64,000 nucleotides of DNA from Fen-1298 sp963833465 (GTDB lineage: Bacteria > Bacteroidota > Ignavibacteria > UBA10030): positions 930,001 to 994,000 of the forward strand of contig CAWHXW010000004.1 of NCBI GenBank assembly GCA_963833465.1, in the 5' to 3' direction. Made by a program: the position numbers and the translations under genes. The notes below the pieces were generated by a model. That model searched no databases. It saw only the letters and a list, made by a program, of their open reading frames with translations, and was not told the DNA's origin. Positions 19,267 through 27,057 of the stretch are shown in pieces. Within the stretch, counting starts at the first letter, position 1; the number at the start of each line of letters is the position of its first letter.

Positions 19267-21180
19267 ATGAATACCAGGTTCATGTTATTAATTGCTAATC
19301 TGCTGTGTATAGCAACGCTTCTGAATGCACAAGTTCCCTCTGTTCAATTGATGATAAAAGCAAAGTCTGGCTTTTTGGGAATGGGTGGTGCGCGTACAAT
19401 AAAGATCGAACTATCAAATGAGAACAGGCAGCAACCGCTGACTAGCGACAATGTTAACGACGGACAATACTTCTATTTTCTCGTAACTCCAATTGAAGAA
19501 TGGCAACTCGATCAGGATTTCGTGAAAGATGAACTTTCAAAACTGAATATCTCTCAAAACGAAAAGAAAATACCTCTGGCATGGAAAGGTGAATTGATTG
19601 CTGGAAATAAAATTTCGATTCTCATCGGATTCCCCAAAACAATAAAGCCTAATCAGCTTTTTCTTTTCCAGTACCTTATCGACGAAGCGGTGAATCAGGT
19701 CGAGTTTAAAGTGCCGGAGGAATTATGGCCGGGCTTCACGATGTTGAATGATCTTACAAAGCAGGCGGAAACTTCCGCGACAGCAAAGAACTTTAAATCC
19801 GCAATAGTTTCATACGAAAAAATCCTTAGCAATGTTAATCTTAGAATTTTTAATCAATACGATGAATTTAGATCCAAACGAACACAATGTTTCAATGACT
19901 ATTACAATGAAACCTCTTCTTCGTTCCAAGCCTCTGCCGCAAATACACAAATGGATTTAAAATCAAAAATCGCTGTTATAGATGGTTTCAAGCCGATATT
20001 TAGATACATCCTGGATTCATTGCCGCGTGCCGAATGGAATATTGGTTCGCTTGATACGGCGGTTGCGCCAATTTTGGATCGATGCAATATCTCTCTTACT
20101 CAAGCCAATAACATGCGGGATTCACTCCAGCATGCTTTGGATGATCAAAATGTGCAATGGATTGTTGAAGGGTCTGCGACAAGCAAGAATGGTTACAAGT
20201 ATCTTAACATGATTGAAACTTTAGCATCGGCTTTTTCATCACTTAACTTCGCTGATACTGTAACTACGGAATTAAAGGTTAAGATCCCGGAAGAATATCG
20301 AACACGGTTAACAAAATACAACGACACAGAATCATATGAAACTTTCATCCGTATATGCAACGAACGATGGCAGACACATCTTCCGTTATTCCCAATTGAC
20401 TTTTTACCAAATTTGAAGAAAGACACAATCTCTTTTTCACAACCATACTATTCTATGCTCAAAGCTGTGAACGATTTTTACTACGGTGATTTTACAAATG
20501 CAAAACAAGAGATACTACAAATATTTCGTACCTGTTACGAGCCGGAAATACTCAACCGATTTGATATGATGCGTGTGATTATCTCAAACCGCGAACAGCA
20601 TATCTCGCCGGAAATAATGAAGATGTTCGATGAAGCGGAACAATTCGAACGGGCAAAAGACAATCAAAACGCGCAGGATAAATATAAACAAATCACGCTT
20701 ATTGCACCAAATCTTGCATTAGGGTTTTTCACTCTTGGTAAGTTTTACATCCGCACTAATGAACCAATACGAGCCATTTATTATTTCCAACGAGCATTCC
20801 AAGTAGACACATTATTCCTTAACGCTTATCGTGAAAGTTACAACCTTTATATCAAACAAAGCAACTATAAAGAAATTATCAACATGCTTACAGACGCTCT
20901 TTCACGAGGCAATAACTTTTGGGAGATCAATTATAACCTTGGAGTTGCATTTAGCGGCGATGCGGATCAAGCTCGTGCAATTCTGAGCTTTAAAAACGCG
21001 CTTGCTTTGAATCCAAAAAGCTACAAAACTAATATCCAACTTGGCATAGCCTATCAAAACACAAAAGACTATCAAAAAGCACGCGAATATTTTAATAACG
21101 CTATTGGTCTTGATCCCACTAAACAAGAAGCTATTGATTTCATTACAAAACTAAACGACCTGCAGGCGCACGGCAAGTAG
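19267..21180 (+). CDS. Exported TPR-repeat protein
   Basis: A 637-residue protein with a signal peptide (ANLLCIATLLNAQ). Start taken at ATG 19267, 9 bases after GAGG; an in-frame GTG at 19258 sits on top of that site. About residues 20-160 form a beta-rich domain (SGFLGMGGARTIKIEL) of no family I know. The middle is helical; from about residue 465 to the end there are four or so tetratricopeptide repeats (LGFFTLGKFYIRTNEPIRA, INYNLGVAFSGD, NIQLGIAYQNTKDYQ), typical protein-binding scaffolds. It is likely periplasmic or attached to the inner face of the outer membrane. It is monocistronic: own promoter upstream and a strong terminator 25 bases after the stop. Confidence 0.8.
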   Translation: MNTRFMLLIANLLCIATLLNAQVPSVQLMIKAKSGFLGMGGARTIKIELSNENRQQPLTSDNVNDGQYFYFLVTPIEEWQLDQDFVKDELSKLNISQNEKKIPLAWKGELIAGNKISILIGFPKTIKPNQLFLFQYLIDEAVNQVEFKVPEELWPGFTMLNDLTKQAETSATAKNFKSAIVSYEKILSNVNLRIFNQYDEFRSKRTQCFNDYYNETSSSFQASAANTQMDLKSKIAVIDGFKPIFRYILDSLPRAEWNIGSLDTAVAPILDRCNISLTQANNMRDSLQHALDDQNVQWIVEGSATSKNGYKYLNMIETLASAFSSLNFADTVTTELKVKIPEEYRTRLTKYNDTESYETFIRICNERWQTHLPLFPIDFLPNLKKDTISFSQPYYSMLKAVNDFYYGDFTNAKQEILQIFRTCYEPEILNRFDMMRVIISNREQHISPEIMKMFDEAEQFERAKDNQNAQDKYKQITLIAPNLALGFFTLGKFYIRTNEPIRAIYYFQRAFQVDTLFLNAYRESYNLYIKQSNYKEIINMLTDALSRGNNFWEINYNLGVAFSGDADQARAILSFKNALALNPKSYKTNIQLGIAYQNTKDYQKAREYFNNAIGLDPTKQEAIDFITKLNDLQAHGK

Positions 21181-21204
21181 TTCTTAAATTATAAATTACA
21201 ATAT

Positions 21205-21233
21205 AAAAGGGATTCCATTGTGAATCCCTTTTT
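21205..21233 (+). terminator. Rho-independent terminator of the TPR gene
   Basis: Perfect 11-bp stem AAAAGGGATTC / GAATCCCTTTT around a 6-base loop, with the stem running into TTTTT. It ends where the -35 box of the tRNA promoter begins. Confidence 0.85.
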
Positions 21234-21260
21234 GCTTTTCACTCATTCGGTTCTTATATT
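21232..21260 (+). promoter_or_regulatory. Promoter of tRNA-Leu and the tig-clpP-clpX unit
   Basis: TTGCTT (21232-21237), 17 bases, TATATT (21255-21260), about 60 bases before the tRNA. There is no second promoter or terminator between the tRNA and tig, so a shared transcript processed at the tRNA ends is likely. Confidence 0.5.
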
Positions 21261-21319
21261 AGAACCGCCCATTTGTAAGCGTTTTTGAAGAATGAAATAC
21301 GATGGGCATTTTTCGCAAC

Positions 21320-21401
21320 GGGCACGTGGCGAAACTGGCAGACGCGCTAGCCTTAGGAGCTAGTGGAGAAATCCGTGTGGGTTCAAGTCCCTCCGTGCCT
21401 A
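21320..21401 (+). tRNA. tRNA-Leu, anticodon TAG
   Basis: A class II tRNA of 82 bases. The acceptor arm GGGCACG pairs with CGTGCCT, followed by discriminator A; CCA is not encoded. The D-arm region reads GGCGAAACTGGCAGAC. The anticodon stem CTAGC/GCTAG encloses the loop CTTAGGA with anticodon TAG, which reads CUN leucine codons. A short variable arm follows, then the TTCAAGT T-loop. The T-stem GTGGG/CCCTC has one T-T mismatch. An open frame from 21302 crosses the gene but is not coding. Confidence 0.93.
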
Positions 21402-21433
21402 CGGGTTTATATCATTATTTAAAGGAAGTAGAC

Positions 21434-22699
21434 GTGGAAGTTACTATTCAATCGGTATCTGATGTGTTGCGCTCGGCAGAAATCATAGCTACACAGGAAG
21501 ATCTAGCACCTCATTTCAACAAAGCATATTTGGAATATAGAAAGAAGATTGAAATTCGCGGATTCCGGAAAGGCAAAGCGCCGATAGATATCATAAAAAA
21601 ATTGTACGGTGATTTAATTGAGAACGATTCTCTTAATGAAATTGCCACAGAATTTTACAGACAGGCAATTAAAGAAAAAGAATTAAAACCAATCGGCGAA
21701 CCAATCTTAGTTGATATGGATTATAAACATGGTGAAAACTTTCGGTGTAAAATTCAATTTGATGTCCGGCCGCAAATTGTAATAAAAGAATACAAGGACA
21801 TCGAGATAGAGAAAATTGTTCACACGATTACAGATAATGAAGTTGAAAAAGAAATTGTCCGTTTACAACAAGCCAACGCAACAATGGAAGAAGTTGAAGC
21901 TGTCTCTTCTCCAGAATATATTGTCACAGCAACTTTACAGGACTTAGACGAAACTGGAATGTCGTTAATAGGTAAAAAAAACGAGAACGTGCGTTTTTAT
22001 CTGGCTGATGAACAGCTTGAACAGCCATTTAAAGATGCACTAAAAGAGGCTAAGAAAAATGGTGATTACCGTGTGCAATTCGAACATAAGCACAACGAAC
22101 ATACGCATACCGTTAACACACAAATCATCGTAAAGAAAATAGAAAAAGTAACGTTGCCTGCATTGGATGATGCTTTTGTCGCCAAAATCACAAAAAATAA
22201 ATTTAACTCAGTAGAAATGTTGCGTAAAAATTTAAAAGAAGAGATCAAAGCTTACTGGAAAGAAAAAAGTGAAAGGCAAGTTATCAATTCGCTTACAGCA
22301 GAAATCATTCGCCGGCATGAATTCCAGGTACCTGAATCGCTTATCCGCAACGTTCTCGACGGATTGCTGGAAGAAGTCAAGAATGAATATCCTGATAAGC
22401 GCCTGCCATCTGAATTCAACAGCGAAAAATTTAAAGAAGAAAATCGTGCATATGCAATTTATCAGGCAAAGTGGGCGCTCCTGCGCGAAGAACTAATCAA
22501 AGCAGAGAATATTACGGCATCTGATGAAGATCTCGAAAAGCTGGCAGAAGAAGAGTCCACTAAAATTAAAATACCAAAAGACCGTCTTATCAACTACTAT
22601 AAAACTTCTGACCAAATTAAAGACCGGTTGATTGGCGATAAACTATTAAAACTACTTGTGGATTCTGCAAAAATTAAAGAAGTTCCAGAAAAAGATTAA
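21434..22699 (+). CDS. tig: Trigger factor, ribosome-bound chaperone
   Basis: A 421-residue folding factor that binds ribosomal protein L23 at the exit tunnel and holds nascent chains; it also has peptidyl-prolyl isomerase activity. The ribosome-binding signature GFRKGKAP is near residue 44. A diverged FKBP-type domain follows at about 155-235 (ending VKKIEKVTLPALDDAF), then the helical C-terminal chaperone arms. I start it at GTG 21434, 5 bases after AAAGGAAG; starting further upstream would translate the tRNA gene. The order tig-clpP-clpX is a classic bacterial arrangement; gaps to clpP and onward are 22 and 42 bases. Confidence 0.94.
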   Translation: MEVTIQSVSDVLRSAEIIATQEDLAPHFNKAYLEYRKKIEIRGFRKGKAPIDIIKKLYGDLIENDSLNEIATEFYRQAIKEKELKPIGEPILVDMDYKHGENFRCKIQFDVRPQIVIKEYKDIEIEKIVHTITDNEVEKEIVRLQQANATMEEVEAVSSPEYIVTATLQDLDETGMSLIGKKNENVRFYLADEQLEQPFKDALKEAKKNGDYRVQFEHKHNEHTHTVNTQIIVKKIEKVTLPALDDAFVAKITKNKFNSVEMLRKNLKEEIKAYWKEKSERQVINSLTAEIIRRHEFQVPESLIRNVLDGLLEEVKNEYPDKRLPSEFNSEKFKEENRAYAIYQAKWALLREELIKAENITASDEDLEKLAEEESTKIKIPKDRLINYYKTSDQIKDRLIGDKLLKLLVDSAKIKEVPEKD

Positions 22700-22721
22700 G
22701 TTCATAGAAGGATAAAACATT

Positions 22722-23348
22722 ATGAAATATCCAAAAATTTATAATCAACTTGTTCCAATAGTTGTGGAACAAACCGGCAGAGGTGAGCGTTCATTTGACA
22801 TTTTTTCACGACTGCTAAAAGAGCGCATCGTATTCCTTGGTACTCCAATCGACGATACAGTTGCTAGTTTGACAATTGCCCAATTGTTGTTTCTTGAGTC
22901 TGATGATCCAGATAAAGATATTCATCTCTATATTAATAGTCCAGGTGGCAGTGTATCAGCTGGCCTTGCCATTTATGATACGATGCAGTATATTCGACCA
23001 GATGTTTCCACCATCTGTATTGGCATGGCAGCAAGTATGGCGGCTGTTCTATTGGCAGGCGGAATGAAAGGAAAACGTACAGCACTTCCAAACGCACGGG
23101 TGATGATCCATCAGCCGTGGGGCGGCGTGCAAGGCACTGCATCGGATATAAGCATTCAGGCAGAAGAAATTCTTAAAACAAAAAAACGCATTAACGAAAT
23201 TCTTGCAGCGCATACAGAACGTTCATTGGAAATGATTGAAAAAGATACGGATCGCGACTATTACCTAGCAGCCAGTGAAGCGAAGGAATACGGATTGATA
23301 GATAACATACTTATAAAGCGAACCCACGAAACAAAGAAAGAGAAGTAA
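22722..23348 (+). CDS. clpP: ATP-dependent Clp protease proteolytic subunit
   Basis: A 208-residue serine protease that assembles into a 14-mer chamber and degrades proteins fed by ClpX. The catalytic triad is visible: Ser105 in GMAASM, His130 in MIHQPWGG and Asp179 in DRDYYL, with the same spacing as in E. coli. The glycine-rich NSPGGSVSAG loop of the oxyanion hole is at 72-81. AAGGA lies 8 bases before the ATG. clpX follows 42 bases downstream. Confidence 0.97.
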   Translation: MKYPKIYNQLVPIVVEQTGRGERSFDIFSRLLKERIVFLGTPIDDTVASLTIAQLLFLESDDPDKDIHLYINSPGGSVSAGLAIYDTMQYIRPDVSTICIGMAASMAAVLLAGGMKGKRTALPNARVMIHQPWGGVQGTASDISIQAEEILKTKKRINEILAAHTERSLEMIEKDTDRDYYLAASEAKEYGLIDNILIKRTHETKKEK

Positions 23349-23390
23349 TTATTTATAAAATGATGGCAGCTGTGAAAAGCTGGAAATGAT

Positions 23391-24650
23391 ATGACACAAA
23401 AACCTAGACAGGGCGAAAAAATAGCGTGCTCCTTTTGCGGGCGCACGCCGGAAGAAGTCAACAGCATTATCGCTGGACCGGATGTGTACATCTGCGATCT
23501 CTGCGTTGCCAGCTCCGTTGACATTATTAAAAATAATATGGCGGCAATTAATGCACGACGGTTTGGTTTCCGACGCTCATTGACACCTGTTGATATTAAA
23601 AAAGCGCTCGACGAATTTGTAGTAGGTCAGGATTTAGCAAAACGCACTCTCGCCGTTGCTGTCTATAATCATTATAAACGAATCGACGCCAGCGATCAGA
23701 TGGCGAACCTTGATGAAGTGGAAATTGAAAAGAGTAACATTTTGCTTGTAGGTCCAACTGGTACCGGCAAGACACTGCTGGCGCAAACACTTGCCCGCAT
23801 TCTTGATGTACCGTTTGCAATCGCAGATGCGACAACACTGACAGAAGCAGGATATGTGGGTGATGATGTAGAGACAATTCTTGTCTATCTTTTGCAGAAC
23901 GCCGATTATAATGTTGAGAAAGCCGAGCGCGGGATTGTTTATATCGATGAGATTGATAAAATTGCAAGAAAAGGTGATAGCGCATCTATCACACGCGATG
24001 TTTCCGGTGAAGGTGTTCAGCAAGCGCTGCTGAAAATTCTTGAAGGCACAATCGCAGGTGTTCCTCCAAAAGGCGGACGAAAACACCCTGAACAAAGTCT
24101 CATCAACATCAATACAAAGAATATTCTTTTTATTTGTGGCGGTGCATTTGACGGATTAGAAGGAATCATCGAGCGGAGGGTCAGTCAAAACCCCGTTGGT
24201 TTCGGCGCCGATCTTAAAGGCAAGAAGAGCAAGTCACGCGAAAAATTATTGCAGCAAGTAGAACCAGGCGATTTGCTGAAGTACGGGCTTATTCCAGAAT
24301 TCGTAGGACGCCTGCCTGTCACTGCCACTCTTGATCCCCTTGACGAAGCGGCGCTTCTGAATATTCTTACTCAACCGCGTAATGCCATAGTGAAACAATA
24401 TCAAAAACTTTTTGCGCTGGAGGGTGTGGAATTAGAAATAGAAGAGAATGCTCTCAAATCTGTCGTTGATAAAGCGATGGAACGCGGAACAGGTGCCCGT
24501 GCACTTCGGACAATTATCGAGTCGGTCATGCTCGATATTATGTATCATTTGCCTTCCCGGGAAAATGTTTCTAAATGTATCATTACTAAAGATACAATCG
24601 TCACGGCAAAAGATCCGGTTTACTTATATGAAGAACGGAAATCTGCATAG
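23391..24650 (+). CDS. clpX: Clp protease ATP-binding subunit ClpX
   Basis: A 419-residue AAA+ unfoldase that recognises tagged proteins and threads them into ClpP. The N-terminal zinc-binding domain has Cys13, Cys16, Cys35 and Cys38 (CSFC, CDLC). Walker A is GPTGTGKT (Lys127), Walker B is VYIDEID (Asp186/Glu187). Further landmarks are AGYVGDDVE of the pore loop region, and RGTGARALR of sensor 2; the ClpP-contacting IGF-type loop appears as the diverged segment NPVGFGAD. Last gene of the tig operon; it converges with the glycosyltransferase gene at 24782. Confidence 0.97.
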   Translation: MTQKPRQGEKIACSFCGRTPEEVNSIIAGPDVYICDLCVASSVDIIKNNMAAINARRFGFRRSLTPVDIKKALDEFVVGQDLAKRTLAVAVYNHYKRIDASDQMANLDEVEIEKSNILLVGPTGTGKTLLAQTLARILDVPFAIADATTLTEAGYVGDDVETILVYLLQNADYNVEKAERGIVYIDEIDKIARKGDSASITRDVSGEGVQQALLKILEGTIAGVPPKGGRKHPEQSLININTKNILFICGGAFDGLEGIIERRVSQNPVGFGADLKGKKSKSREKLLQQVEPGDLLKYGLIPEFVGRLPVTATLDPLDEAALLNILTQPRNAIVKQYQKLFALEGVELEIEENALKSVVDKAMERGTGARALRTIIESVMLDIMYHLPSRENVSKCIITKDTIVTAKDPVYLYEERKSA

Positions 24651-24690
24651 GGAAACGACAGGAAATTAAAAATACTTAAGATTTGTTGGC

Positions 24691-24710
24691 GAAATATCCG
24701 ACGATATTTC
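24691..24710. terminator. Hairpin between convergent clpX and glycosyltransferase genes
   Basis: Perfect 8-bp stem GAAATATC/GATATTTC with a 4-base loop, 40 bases after the clpX stop. AT-rich and without a strong T-run, so a weak terminator at best, possibly serving both directions. Confidence 0.35.
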
Positions 24711-24781
24711 AAATATTTTCCTTCACTACAAATTGTATTATATATATCTATCACAAAGTAAATTTGTTGATTTCTATTTTG

Positions 24782-26251
24782 TCAATAATTCCGCAAATTA
24801 TAAGTTTGAACGGGATGATTCACAATCAACGAAATATCATCCGTCTCGCGAATGATTGTATAAGGAATTACACATTTAGATAATGAATCAATATCTGAAT
24901 TATTGAGAATACAAAACACGGTATCGGAATTTATAAACAAGTTATGAAGTTCATCATAGTTGTAAAGGATCGGTGAAGCAGAAAAATCCGAGTAAAATAA
25001 TAGCGCATTATTTAATGTATGATAGCTTTGTCGGAATGCTACGATATGATAATGTTGAGATGCAAATTGATGAACATATGGTGCAAGTATTCGAGTATCA
25101 TGTTCCCGCTCTTTTGAAAGTTTGATTGGAGTTGCATTAATAAAAACAATTGCAAATCCAGTAAAAACCAGCCAAAACATTGCTTGACCAATTCTTCGTT
25201 TTTCTCCAAGCCATTCGTCTATGGTGACACCGCATATCATTGATGCTGCAGGAAACATAGGCATTATGTACCATAATATTCTCGTCTGCATAAAACTCAT
25301 TGTTAGAAAAATTATTGCAGCCCAGATTAGACAAAATAATTGCGCCTCGCTGTTATGCAATGTTTTTCTCGAAAATTTCCAAATTCCTATCATAAAGACT
25401 GGCAACCATGGCCAGTAATAGTCCATTAAATCTTTTGCGTATGATAGGTGATCGTACCATGTTTCTGATTGAACCTTGAACCCTCGTTCAAAGATAAGCC
25501 ATCCAAAGTGAACTTTAAGAAAAACATTACCAAATAAAATAAATTGATGGATATACCATGAAAATCCAATTACAACTATTCCAATGCATCCAGAAATAAA
25601 ATATGGATTTAAAAGAACCCTCCATCGTTTTGTAAGCATTATAAAAATAATAGAAACAACTGCAGGGAAAAAGCCGAGAACGCTTTTAATTAAAATGCTA
25701 ATACCTATACACAAACCCCATAGCAGGAAGAAACGAGAGTTTTTGCGAATACCTAAAATTAGAGCAAACAAAGCTAATGTTACAAAAAATGAAAGAGTTA
25801 CATCCATCATAGCGCGTCCCGCATAACGAGTAAAAATATTAGTAGTCGAAAGTATAAGCGCTGAAAAGAATCCGATCCATTCATTGAAAAGGTATCTTCC
25901 AAAATAATATATCAACAAGACTGTCATTACACCCATAAAAGCGGAAGGAAATTTTGCCGCATATTCGTTTATGCCGAATACTTTATAGGAACTCGCAATG
26001 AGCCACATAAAAAAAGGAGGATTTTCAAAGTGCACTGTTCCGTCGTAGTGCATGGTCATCCAATTTCCTGTAATTAGAATTTCTTTCGCCTTCTGCGCAT
26101 AAAATGCATCGTCATAAGTCGCTAAACCATTACCGCCAAGTTTCGACATCATTAAAGTAACAGAAAGCAAAAATATTATTATTACATGAACAACAGGCGC
26201 CGATAGTAGTTCATTCAACCATGGAACAAAAGTTATGGATTTATTAATCAT
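24782..26251 (-). CDS. Membrane glycosyltransferase, GT39/ArnT-like (GT-C fold)
   Basis: A 489-residue integral membrane protein with about ten or more hydrophobic segments. After the first segment the periplasmic loop carries YDDAFYAQKAKEI (Asp47/Asp48), the acidic motif at which PMT/ArnT enzymes bind the lipid-phosphate sugar, followed by HFENPPFFMW, like the family's NKPP motif. Such enzymes move a sugar from an undecaprenyl-phosphate carrier to lipid A, protein or glycan outside the membrane. The gene just upstream is a GT2 enzyme of the kind that makes polyprenyl-phosphate sugars, so donor-maker and donor-user are paired. Acceptor unknown; lptD next door makes LPS a reasonable guess. Confidence 0.82.
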   Translation of the reverse strand: MINKSITFVPWLNELLSAPVVHVIIIFLLSVTLMMSKLGGNGLATYDDAFYAQKAKEILITGNWMTMHYDGTVHFENPPFFMWLIASSYKVFGINEYAAKFPSAFMGVMTVLLIYYFGRYLFNEWIGFFSALILSTTNIFTRYAGRAMMDVTLSFFVTLALFALILGIRKNSRFFLLWGLCIGISILIKSVLGFFPAVVSIIFIMLTKRWRVLLNPYFISGCIGIVVIGFSWYIHQFILFGNVFLKVHFGWLIFERGFKVQSETWYDHLSYAKDLMDYYWPWLPVFMIGIWKFSRKTLHNSEAQLFCLIWAAIIFLTMSFMQTRILWYIMPMFPAASMICGVTIDEWLGEKRRIGQAMFWLVFTGFAIVFINATPIKLSKEREHDTRILAPYVHQFASQHYHIVAFRQSYHTLNNALLFYSDFSASPILYNYDELHNLFINSDTVFCILNNSDIDSLSKCVIPYTIIRETDDISLIVNHPVQTYNLRNY

Positions 26252-26268
26252 CTGGATATTCCATAAGA

Positions 26269-27015
26269 TTATTTTATGCTTGAAAATAAAGTTGATTTGA
26301 TAATGCTTAGTTTATTTAATCGAAAAAGCGCTGCAGTGACCAGACATCCAATGCCATACCGCAAACTTCTTGAAAAATTTATTGATGATGCATCAGGAAA
26401 ATATTTTGCCGGACAAGTTATTTCGCCCACACGTAATCCGGCATAAAGAATTTGTGATAGCATTTGATTGTCAAATAAAAAATCGTTCGAATTATCGTCC
26501 AGTGGAATGATCTCTAATACTCTGCGCGTAAATGCTCGATAGCCAGTATGATATTCCGAAAGTTTAGCTCCCATAAGTAAATTTTGAGTGAATGTTAAAA
26601 ACCGATTACTAAAATATTTATATAACGGCATGCCGCCTTTGATTGCTTTTCCACCGAGAATACGCGAACCAAGCACAACATCAAATTCCTCCGATGCAAT
26701 AAGAAATGCCATTGCGGGAATGAGCTTCGGCGTGTATTGATAATCAGGGTGAAGCATTATGACAATATCTGCGCCAACTTCAAGAGCCGCTTTGTAACAA
26801 GACTTTTGATTCCCTCCATAACCTGTATTCCTTGCATGAATTATCGTATAAATGTTTAATTTCTTTGCAACATCCACTGTATGATCGGTGCTCGCATCAT
26901 CAACGAGTATGACCTTATCGACAATATCGAGCGGTATTTCATGATAAGTCGTCTCCAGCGTTTTTTCTGCATTATATGCCGGCAGAACAACAACTACTTT
27001 CATATTTCGTATCAT
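26269..27015 (-). CDS. GT2 glycosyltransferase, dolichyl/polyprenyl-phosphate sugar synthase-like
   Basis: A 248-residue GT-A fold enzyme. VVLPAYNAEKTL opens the nucleotide-binding domain, VDDAST and ARNTGYGGNQ follow, and MLHPDYQY stands where related enzymes have the DxD metal site. SEYHTGYRAF matches the acceptor region of polyprenyl-phosphate mannosyl/glucosyl transferases. It probably transfers a sugar from a nucleotide donor to undecaprenyl phosphate at the cytoplasmic face. Only a short hydrophobic C-terminal stretch is present, so it is membrane-associated at most. ATG 27003 is an alternative start. It is 17 bases upstream of the GT39-like gene, in the same operon. Confidence 0.85.
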   Translation of the reverse strand: MIRNMKVVVVLPAYNAEKTLETTYHEIPLDIVDKVILVDDASTDHTVDVAKKLNIYTIIHARNTGYGGNQKSCYKAALEVGADIVIMLHPDYQYTPKLIPAMAFLIASEEFDVVLGSRILGGKAIKGGMPLYKYFSNRFLTFTQNLLMGAKLSEYHTGYRAFTRRVLEIIPLDDNSNDFLFDNQMLSQILYAGLRVGEITCPAKYFPDASSINFSRSLRYGIGCLVTAALFRLNKLSIIKSTLFSSIK

Positions 27016-27057
27016 ACAAGCAAACCTTTCACATCAATGTTGCCAATAATTCTTCGT

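Noticed and set aside
21302..21433. N-terminal extension of trigger factor
   Set aside because: It would translate the tRNA-Leu gene. The GTG at 21434 has a good ribosome-binding site and gives the family length.
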